Below are positions 1-5,217 of a stretch of DNA of 8,861 nucleotides, one piece after another. Numbering within the stretch: the stretch's first letter is position 1; every line of letters begins with the position of its first letter. Both the position numbers and the translations under genes were made by a program. The DNA is from JBDSRX01 sp047445235 (GTDB taxonomy: Bacteria; Patescibacteriota; Dojkabacteria; J137). A model generated the notes under the pieces. It had not been told where the DNA came from. It did no database searches and saw only the letters and a list, made by a program, of their open reading frames with translations. The stretch lies in assembly GCA_047445235.1 (NCBI GenBank), contig JBLGEO010000036.1, forward strand, positions 1-8,861, read 5' to 3'.

Positions 1-2
1 AA

Positions 3-1046
3 GACGAAATCAAAAAATCATATAGAAAACTTGCAAAGGAATTTCACCCAGATAGAAATAAAGATGCAGCAGCAGAAGGGAAATTCAAAGAAGTTCAAGA
101 AGCCTACGATAACCTCTCAGATGCACAGAAAAGACAGGCTTATGATCAATACGGTTTTGCCGGTTCGCAAGCTTTCGGAGGCGGAAGTCCTTTTGGTGGG
201 TTTCAACAAGGTGGATTTTCTTCTGACTTCGGAGATATTGGAGACCTTCTAGGAAACTTCTTTGGTGGAGGACTAGGGGGGTTCGATTTTGGAGGTGGAC
301 AACAGAGTAGAGGCCCAAGAAATAATAGAGGTGGTGATCTAGAAATGACACTTCAAGTCGAATTTCTCGATGCGATTTTTGGAAAAGAAATAGAAATTGA
401 ATACAAGAGAAAAGTTAATTGCGACAAATGTGATGGAACAGGATCAAAAGATGGGAAGAGGAAAGTTTGCCATACTTGCGAAGGTAAAGGACAGGTTAGA
501 CAAATGCAAAATACTTTTTTTGGGACAATGCAGGTTGTAACTGAATGTCCAACTTGCCATGGAAGCGGCCAAGAGATTTCTGAAAAGTGCAATAAATGTA
601 ACGGGTCTGGTGTAAATGCAGAGAAAGATATATTTAAAGTTAAAATCCCAGCAGGAATTCCTGATGGTGTAACTTTAAAGTTTTCTGGAAGAGGGAATTC
701 TGGTGAAAATAGTGGCGCTTCTGGAGATTTATATATAACAATAGAAGTTAAACCTCATTCAGTATTAGAAAGAAGAGGTGACGATGTCTATATGGATAAA
801 GATATTGATGTTGTTACAGCAGTACTAGGGGGAGAGGTAACAGTACCTACTGTTCATGGAGATGTAATAATGAAAATTCCTTCTGGTACACAACCAGAAA
901 AAGTTCTAAGATTAAAAGCAAAGGGAGGACCTAAGTTCAGAGGCGGTGGAGAAGGTGATCAATACGTAAAACTTCTTGTTAAAGTCCCTACAAATATATC
1001 TAAAAAAGAAAAGGATCTTTGGACTAAATTAAGAGATGGAGAATAA
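3..1046 (+). CDS. dnaJ: Chaperone protein DnaJ (Hsp40, type I), 5' end cut off by the window
   Basis: Co-chaperone that delivers unfolded clients to DnaK and stimulates its ATPase. The reading frame is open from base 3, and 347 residues are visible. Compared with E. coli DnaJ (376 residues) about 16-18 N-terminal residues are missing. The J domain includes the HPD motif (bases 45-53) needed to trigger DnaK, followed by a Gly/Phe-rich linker (about bases 165-325). Four CxxCxGxG zinc-binding repeats lie at about bases 420-611 (CDKCDGTG, CHTCEGKG, CPTCHGSG, CNKCNGSG), and then come the two C-terminal substrate-binding beta-domains. All eight cysteines are present, so this is a complete type I DnaJ apart from the cut. 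The 3' end overlaps the next gene by 11 bases, which suggests coupled translation. grpE and dnaK are not in the window; they may lie upstream. Confidence 0.97.
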   Translation, partial: DEIKKSYRKLAKEFHPDRNKDAAAEGKFKEVQEAYDNLSDAQKRQAYDQYGFAGSQAFGGGSPFGGFQQGGFSSDFGDIGDLLGNFFGGGLGGFDFGGGQQSRGPRNNRGGDLEMTLQVEFLDAIFGKEIEIEYKRKVNCDKCDGTGSKDGKRKVCHTCEGKGQVRQMQNTFFGTMQVVTECPTCHGSGQEISEKCNKCNGSGVNAEKDIFKVKIPAGIPDGVTLKFSGRGNSGENSGASGDLYITIEVKPHSVLERRGDDVYMDKDIDVVTAVLGGEVTVPTVHGDVIMKIPSGTQPEKVLRLKAKGGPKFRGGGEGDQYVKLLVKVPTNISKKEKDLWTKLRDGE

Positions 1047-1413
1047 ATATATACCAGGTGTTTGTAACATTGGTAAAAAAGAAATTGAATATAGAAGAAA
1101 TTTTGGTATTGCTGGAGCAACTTTGGCAGTAGTCACAGCAGTATTCTTATTTCTCTTGGGAGTTCCAAATACTTATAGAATAATTATTTTTCTTCCAGTT
1201 GCAGCATCTGCTTTTGGCTTTTTACAAGCTCAACTTCACTTTTGTGCAGAGTTTGCAATGACAGGAGTTTTTAACTTCTCAGATAAATTAAGGCAAACGG
1301 AAACAGTTACCCAGGCTGAGTACAGGAAGAAAGATCAGGTAAAAGCATTAAAGATTTTGCTATATTCTTTCACAATAGCTTCAATCGCGACAGTAGTATT
1401 TATACTGATATAG
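1036..1413 (+). CDS. Small three-helix membrane protein, function unknown
   Basis: A 125-residue protein I cannot name. The N-terminus is soluble and carries the stretch PGVCNIGKKEIEYRR (residues 7-21), which resembles the opening of short conserved membrane proteins I have seen in other bacteria; this is recollection, not a search. Hydrophobic segments lie at about residues 23-43, 47-68 and 104-125. The second runs into GFLQAQLHFCAEFAMTGVFNF (61-81), with a Cys and His near the membrane edge. A charged loop (83-105) precedes the last helix, which ends at the C-terminus. The ATG lies inside the end of dnaJ (11-base overlap, different frame), so it is very likely cotranscribed with dnaJ and perhaps translationally coupled. 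A weak purine stretch (AAGAG) sits immediately before the start. The overlap suggests a link to protein folding or membrane quality control, but nothing in the sequence proves it. Confidence 0.8.
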   Translation: MENKYIPGVCNIGKKEIEYRRNFGIAGATLAVVTAVFLFLLGVPNTYRIIIFLPVAASAFGFLQAQLHFCAEFAMTGVFNFSDKLRQTETVTQAEYRKKDQVKALKILLYSFTIASIATVVFILI

Positions 1414-1429
1414 TAATACAATATCAGTA
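1403..1429 (+). terminator. Inverted repeat at the end of the dnaJ unit, possible weak terminator
   Basis: TACTGATAT (1403-1411) pairs perfectly with ATATCAGTA (1421-1429) across a 9-base loop, and the stem contains part of the TAG stop codon. It sits exactly where the upstream unit should end. The stem is AT-rich, and what follows (AATCCCTCTTCT) is only pyrimidine-rich, not a U-run. It is therefore not a classical intrinsic terminator and may instead protect the mRNA 3' end. Confidence 0.4.
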
Positions 1430-1452
1430 AATCCCTCTTCTGTGAACGCTTA

Positions 1453-1468
1453 TCGAACACGCGTTTGA
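1453..1468. promoter_or_regulatory. LexA/SOS-box-like imperfect palindrome overlapping a -35 element
   Basis: The 16 bases TCGAACACGCGTTTGA form an imperfect palindrome (6 of 8 pairs are Watson-Crick). The core CGAAC-ACGC-GTTTG fits the Gram-positive LexA (DinR) consensus CGAAC-RNRY-GTTYC at 13 of 14 positions, and fits the symmetric CGAAC-N4-GTTCG form with one T/C difference. Its right half overlaps the TTGACA at 1465-1470, an ideal place for a repressor. No lexA gene is in the window, so the regulator is inferred only from the motif. Confidence 0.42.
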
Positions 1469-1492
1469 CAATGCATACATGTATGTCATAAA
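1465..1492 (+). promoter_or_regulatory. Sigma70-type promoter for the GPI-like/rhomboid/adk/Mur operon
   Basis: A perfect -35 TTGACA (1465-1470) is followed after 16 bases by CATAAA (1487-1492), which matches TATAAT at 4 of 6 positions; reading ATAAAA (1488-1493) gives a 17-base spacer. Transcription would start near base 1500, leaving a leader of about 57 bases before the ATG at 1557. A weaker alternative pair, TTTTCA (1519-1524) and TATAGG (1541-1546), would give an almost leaderless transcript. Confidence 0.5.
1474..1485. promoter_or_regulatory. Perfect 12-base palindrome in the promoter spacer (candidate operator)
   Basis: CATACATGTATG is its own reverse complement and lies between the -35 (1465-1470) and the -10 (about 1487-1492) upstream of the GPI-like gene. 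The flanking ATG (1471-1473) and CAT (1487-1489) extend the symmetry with one base of offset. The position is typical of a dimeric repressor site. The binding protein is unknown. Confidence 0.4.
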
Positions 1493-1556
1493 ATTTTGCT
1501 ACCTCTGAAAAGGTGTACTTTTCAAATGCCTAATATTTTTTATAGGTTCGCTATTT

Positions 1557-2336
1557 ATGATCGACTTGTCCAGTTTATGTGGCTTCTCACTAAAAATAGA
1601 TGAGGCAAGAGGAAGAGTAATATTCGGAGATGATGTAAATTGCAAATGTGAACAGTTCGTAAGTTTACAGGAAATAATTCCTGTTCTTCTAAATAAACAA
1701 TTAAAATACCCAGAGAACGTATATAAAGAACACAAGAGCTTATACGAAAGAGGAGACCAAAAAGGAAATTCTATTTCTTATGATCTTTTATATATACCTT
1801 ACGGACTTCTAGGAATTGAATTTATAAAAACACACATTTATCAAAGTAAGTTTGTTGAGGCAAAATATCATTGTATGGTTGAGCTTTTATCTGGTGAAAT
1901 GATGGTAGTTATGCAACGTAATGCTGAAAAGGAAGATGTGTTTCAAATGGAAACTTATGTTGATGATATGGTAATAGTTAAATTAATCCCTGGTGAAAAG
2001 GTAGCAATCCCAACTGGATATATGTATACATTTGTAAATGTTGGATTAGCTCCTGTTGTTTTCGCAAAAATATCTACAAGAGATCAGACACCAATGGACT
2101 ACGCATCTTTAAGAAGAGAAAGAGGTTTGGCTTACTATATAATTTCTAAGAATGCTAAAGTTGAGGCAGTTGCAAATCCTAAATATAAGATTAACTGTAG
2201 CTTAAAGAACATGTCCTTAAAGAAACTTCTAAAGGATGAAGATTTAAAACATACATACTCACCTTTCGAAGCAGACACAAACCTATTTAACTACATGAGA
2301 AATAACGATAGTATTGAAGAATTAATATTTTTCTAA
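1557..2336 (+). CDS. Cupin-type glucose-6-phosphate isomerase-like protein, apparently without metal ligands
   Basis: A 259-residue protein of the cupin phosphoglucose isomerase family (archaeal/Firmicute cGPI, Pfam GPI). That family interconverts glucose-6-phosphate and fructose-6-phosphate using a metal held by an HxH...E...H set. Family features seen are YDLLYIPYGLLGIEF (75-89), the cupin strand VELLSGEMMVVMQ (108-120), PGEKVAIPTGY (145-155), VNVG (160-163) and a trailing DYASLRRERGLAYY...NPKY (181-210). The ligand positions are altered: the HxH region reads THIYQSK (92-98), the Glu before the LSGE turn appears to be Cys106, and the last His (GYxH) is Tyr157. Isomerase activity is therefore doubtful. 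The ATG is the only start after an in-frame TGA at 1506-1508. No strong Shine-Dalgarno site is visible. It heads a four-gene run, and its TAA overlaps the next ATG (TAATG). The family is fairly sure; the function is unsure. Confidence 0.82.
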   Translation: MIDLSSLCGFSLKIDEARGRVIFGDDVNCKCEQFVSLQEIIPVLLNKQLKYPENVYKEHKSLYERGDQKGNSISYDLLYIPYGLLGIEFIKTHIYQSKFVEAKYHCMVELLSGEMMVVMQRNAEKEDVFQMETYVDDMVIVKLIPGEKVAIPTGYMYTFVNVGLAPVVFAKISTRDQTPMDYASLRRERGLAYYIISKNAKVEAVANPKYKINCSLKNMSLKKLLKDEDLKHTYSPFEADTNLFNYMRNNDSIEELIFF

Positions 2337-3076
2337 TGGAACTTAAGTTTCGATTTCAGTTAACCTGGCTCAATTTTGTAATTCTTCTAAATTTCATAGT
2401 ATTTATTCTTGCTGTACTTCTTCAATTTCTTTCCACAGACAATGGTGCTTCTGGTAAAACCTTAACTCAGGTTTTTGTAATTTTAGGAGGGATGTCTTTA
2501 AGCTCAGTTCTTAATGGTCAGGTCTGGACAATTATTACAGCAAACTTTCTTCACATTGAGTTCTTTCATTTTGCATTAAACATGCTGGCATTGTTTTCTT
2601 TAGGAAATAAGGTGTATGGGATATATGGTGGAAAGAAATTTCTTTCCACATACATTCTTGGTGGTATTGGAGCAATGTTCTTCACGTTATTAGTAAGTAT
2701 TTTCCTTGGTACAGATATTGCAACCCTTGGAGCAAGTGGGAGTATTTTCGCACTTTGTGGAGTATTAATTTCTGGAAGTTTAAAGAATAGAAGGTATGGT
2801 TTAGATTTGCCAATTGGTCTCTCAGATGTTCTGCCAATTGTAATAGTCTCACTAGTTTATGGATTTCTACCAGGAAGTGGAGTTAATAATTGGGCACATA
2901 TAGGCGGATTAGTAACTGGGCTTATCTTAGGCTTCGTCTTTAAGCACGAAATGGGTGAGCATAAATCTAATCTGGACTTAATAATAGAAAGAGTACTTTA
3001 CTATTTTTCTACAAGTGTATTTACTTTGTCTTACGTTTTATTGATAATTACATCAATAACATTAATTTTAGGATGA
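2336..3076 (+). CDS. Rhomboid-family intramembrane serine protease
   Basis: A 246-residue polytopic membrane protein that should cleave transmembrane substrates within the bilayer. The catalytic Ser lies in GASGSIFAL (132-140, Ser134). The partner His is in NWAHIGGLVTG (185-195, His188). The oxyanion-side His and Asn are in HFALN (78-82, His78 and Asn82), matching GlpG His150/Asn154. A hydrophobic first helix (about 10-32) and a WTIITANFLH segment (64-73) match the family N-terminal half. Six core helices are followed by an amphipathic charged linker (203-218) and one extra hydrophobic segment (about 220-245), so a 6+1 topology is likely. All key residues are intact, in contrast to the gene before it. 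Its start overlaps the preceding stop by one base, and it ends in tandem TGA TGA (3074-3079) interleaved with the start of adk. The substrate is unknown. Confidence 0.93.
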   Translation: MELKFRFQLTWLNFVILLNFIVFILAVLLQFLSTDNGASGKTLTQVFVILGGMSLSSVLNGQVWTIITANFLHIEFFHFALNMLALFSLGNKVYGIYGGKKFLSTYILGGIGAMFFTLLVSIFLGTDIATLGASGSIFALCGVLISGSLKNRRYGLDLPIGLSDVLPIVIVSLVYGFLPGSGVNNWAHIGGLVTGLILGFVFKHEMGEHKSNLDLIIERVLYYFSTSVFTLSYVLLIITSITLILG

Positions 3077-3720
3077 TGATTTTATTATTCATTGGACCTT
3101 CGGGTTCTGGTAAAGATACACAGGCGGAGAAATTAGTAGAAAAATATAACTTTCACAGAGTTTCAACAGGAGATCTAATGCGAGACATCTCGGAAGGAGA
3201 TAAAGAAATTCAGAAGCTAATTAGAAAGTCTATGGACGAAGGATTTCTTGCAGATAATTTTGTTTTTGGTCTTCTACAAATCTACCTATACAATACAGAA
3301 TCGAAAGATTTAGTTTTATCCGGTGCAGTTAGACGAGATACACAAATAGATCTTTTAGATTTTGCTTTAATGAAAGCAAACAAAAAGTTAGATAAAGTAG
3401 TTTTCTTTGGACTTTCAGATGAAGATGCAGTAGAAAGAATGTCTAATAGATACGAGTGTCCTGTTTGTAATACAAACTATAACTTGAAGTTTAACCCACC
3501 GCAGGTAGAAGGAAAATGTGATAAAGATGGTGCAACACTTGAAAGAAGAGAGGATGATAATCCAGAATCAATAAAGAAAAGATTAGAGGATTTTCATAAG
3601 GATAATACTGAAATACTTGAGGAGTACGAAAAAAGAGGCCTACTGGTAAGAGTAGATGCAAGTAAGGGTATCTCAGAAGTTACAACAGAATTATTCATGA
3701 AGTTAGGCTTAAATAGTTAA
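3073..3720 (+). CDS. adk: Adenylate kinase with zinc-type LID
   Basis: Catalyses ATP + AMP = 2 ADP in the cytoplasm. At 215 residues it is normal for a long-form bacterial enzyme. Visible are the P-loop GPSGSGKDTQ (8-17), the AMP-site STGDLMRDI (31-39), the LID arginine context ERMSNRYECPVC (121-132), and a zinc site formed by Cys129, Cys132, Cys149 and Asp152, the Cys3-Asp pattern of Geobacillus adenylate kinase. Conserved arginines of the closing LID side lie in ERREDDNPESIKKRL (157-171). One oddity: the usual DGFPR motif before the AMP-contact Arg and Gln reads SGAVRR (83-88), with Gln91 kept. Two ATGs in tandem (3073 and 3076) could both start translation. The first gives an ATGA overlap with the rhomboid stop and the second lies 3 bases after an AGG. 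Translation is probably coupled to the rhomboid gene. Confidence 0.93.
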   Translation: MMILLFIGPSGSGKDTQAEKLVEKYNFHRVSTGDLMRDISEGDKEIQKLIRKSMDEGFLADNFVFGLLQIYLYNTESKDLVLSGAVRRDTQIDLLDFALMKANKKLDKVVFFGLSDEDAVERMSNRYECPVCNTNYNLKFNPPQVEGKCDKDGATLERREDDNPESIKKRLEDFHKDNTEILEEYEKRGLLVRVDASKGISEVTTELFMKLGLNS

Positions 3721-3728
3721 TCCCCAAT

Positions 3729-5126
3729 ATGTTCAGAAGATTTAAAAGAATTTACAGACAGTATTTATCTTTAGTTGCTGCTAGATATTATGGTTATCCT
3801 GCAAATGACCTTAAGCTTATTGGTGTTACTGGGACATCGGGCAAGTCTACTACGACTTCGATGATTTATCATATTCTTAAAACAAGTGGATATAAAGTAG
3901 GGATGATTTCAACAGTTGGGGCAGTTGCGGGAGATAAGGAAGTAGATATTGGATTTCATGTTACTACTCCTGACCCAATAGATCTTCAAAAATATTTAAA
4001 GTTAATGAAAGATGAAGGAGTTGAATATGTTGTATTAGAAAGTTCTTCGCATGCATTGGATCAGGGAAGACTTGGGTTTTTGAAATTTGACATGGCAGTA
4101 TTCACGAATATAAAACGAGATCATCTCGATTATCATAAAACTTGGGAAGAATATGCGAGAGCAAAATGTAGACTAATCGATGCATTAAAGATTGGAGGAA
4201 CAGTAGTTTTTAATTTTGACGACCAAAGAAGTTATAAATTCTTAAAAGAATATATTTACCTAAGAAACAAGCTAAGTAAGCAAGAATTAAAGGAAGTTGA
4301 ATACTCCGTCTCGCAGCAGTTAACAGAAGCTGAAGAAGGAAAGGGATTTGTATCTTACAATTATAAAAGCTTTAAATTCCACGTTCCTGTTATAGGTACA
4401 TATAACATTGAAAACTCTTTTGCAGCTGCACTCGCTTCGCATCAAATAGGCGTTACAATGAACAAGGCCGCATCTGCTTTGGAAACTTATAAAGGCGTTG
4501 CAGGGAGGATGGAGATTATCCAAACAAATCCATACTTTGTAATTGTAGATTTTGCACATAATGCGGACTCACTAGAAAGATCTTTAGATTCTGCAAAAGA
4601 TTTGTTGGGGAAGAAAGGAAGATTAATAACTGTATTTGGTTCTGCAGGTTTAAGAGATGTAGAGAAGAGGTCTACAATGGGAGAAGTTGCAGGTAACTTA
4701 GCAGATATAATTATCATTACCGCAGAAGATCCAAGAACAGAAATACTTTCTGAAATTAATTCTGAGATAATCAAAGGCGCAGAGAGTACAGGAGCTAAGT
4801 TAATCAGAAGGTTTGCAAATACAGAAGAATATAATAATTTTATAGCTTTAGGAAATAAACTTGAGGATCCTGAAATCGCAAAAAAAGCCGGTGTTGAAAT
4901 GGAAGAAGAAGATGTAACTCCATTTGAAACAGCAATCTACAGCTTTGATGAAAACAATACCAATTCTAGGTTCGATGCAATCCAATTTGCAATTCGAACA
5001 GCGAGAGTGGGAGATGTAGTAATTACAGAAGGGAAAGGACACGAAAAAAGCTTGGCATTTGGATTAGTTGAGTTTCAATTCACAGATCAAGAAGCAGTAA
5101 AAAGAGCATTGGAAAAAGTAACATAA
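3729..5126 (+). CDS. MurE-like Mur ligase lacking the N-terminal UDP-binding domain
   Basis: An ATP-dependent amide ligase of the Mur family (465 residues), closest by motif to MurE, which adds the third amino acid to UDP-MurNAc-L-Ala-D-Glu. The central ATPase domain shows GVTGTSGKSTT (32-42), TTPDP (79-83), ESSSHAL (104-110), TNIKRDHLDYH (126-136) and the probable carbamylated Lys146 in ARAKCRL. The C-terminal domain shows GRMEII (259-264), VDFAHNADSLE (273-283), FGSAGLRDVEKRSTMG (303-318) and GKGHE (435-439). The amino-acid selecting loop is EDPRTE (333-338) where meso-diaminopimelate enzymes have DNPR. Only about 28 residues precede the ATPase domain, against roughly 90-100 in MurE. An acidic stretch of about 40 residues (370-413) is inserted before the final helix-strand pair. 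It follows adk by 8 bases with no Shine-Dalgarno site. It could be a true but reduced MurE or a paralog acting on another substrate. Confidence 0.85.
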   Translation: MFRRFKRIYRQYLSLVAARYYGYPANDLKLIGVTGTSGKSTTTSMIYHILKTSGYKVGMISTVGAVAGDKEVDIGFHVTTPDPIDLQKYLKLMKDEGVEYVVLESSSHALDQGRLGFLKFDMAVFTNIKRDHLDYHKTWEEYARAKCRLIDALKIGGTVVFNFDDQRSYKFLKEYIYLRNKLSKQELKEVEYSVSQQLTEAEEGKGFVSYNYKSFKFHVPVIGTYNIENSFAAALASHQIGVTMNKAASALETYKGVAGRMEIIQTNPYFVIVDFAHNADSLERSLDSAKDLLGKKGRLITVFGSAGLRDVEKRSTMGEVAGNLADIIIITAEDPRTEILSEINSEIIKGAESTGAKLIRRFANTEEYNNFIALGNKLEDPEIAKKAGVEMEEEDVTPFETAIYSFDENNTNSRFDAIQFAIRTARVGDVVITEGKGHEKSLAFGLVEFQFTDQEAVKRALEKVT

Positions 5127-5217
5127 CTATCCTCAGTTCCTCACTTCAGCAATAGGTTTTCTTGTTAAAGAATTTGTTTTAATGTAAACTTTTTTAGGGA
5201 CTCCCGATTTTATAACT
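5127..5217 (+). other. 91-base gap between the Mur ligase and PEP synthase-like genes
   Basis: This gap separates two co-directional genes and shows no clear terminator. A T-run (5190-5195) is followed by the small palindrome GGGACTCCC (5197-5205), 12 bases before the start codon. TATAAC (5211-5216) lies too close to the ATG to be a normal -10. No convincing -35/-10 pair was found, so the downstream gene may be read from the upstream operon. Confidence 0.35.

Noticed and set aside
31..252. Plus-strand open frame of 73 codons at the window start
   Set aside because: It overlaps the J domain and Gly/Phe region of dnaJ in another frame. The dnaJ frame carries HPD and continues into the zinc repeats, so this one is spurious.
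3074..3079. Possible UGA=Gly recoding, as in some candidate phyla
   Set aside because: The rhomboid gene ends in tandem TGA TGA directly at the adk start, no long gene contains an in-frame TGA, and reading through hits TAA within a few codons. UGA is a stop here.
3721..3728. Alternative upstream start giving the Mur ligase its missing N-terminal domain
   Set aside because: The gap to adk is only 8 bases, and adk is intact and conserved to its end. A longer N-terminus would need to overlap it by about 200 bases, for which there is no support.
4487..4774. Minus-strand open frame of 95 codons inside the Mur ligase gene
   Set aside because: It lies entirely opposite conserved Mur ligase motifs and its translation has no recognisable domain. 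It is a shadow of the real gene. The same holds for minus-strand frames at 85-351, 353-592, 5547-5804 and 5953-6291.
5197..5205. GGGACTCCC with the preceding T-run as a terminator on the + strand
   Set aside because: The arms are only 4 bases with a 1-base centre, too small a loop to form a hairpin, and the T-run lies before rather than after it.
5211..5216. TATAAC as a -10 element of a leaderless PEP synthase-like gene
   Set aside because: It ends one base before the ATG, which would put the transcription start inside the coding region. No -35 lies 16-18 bases upstream.
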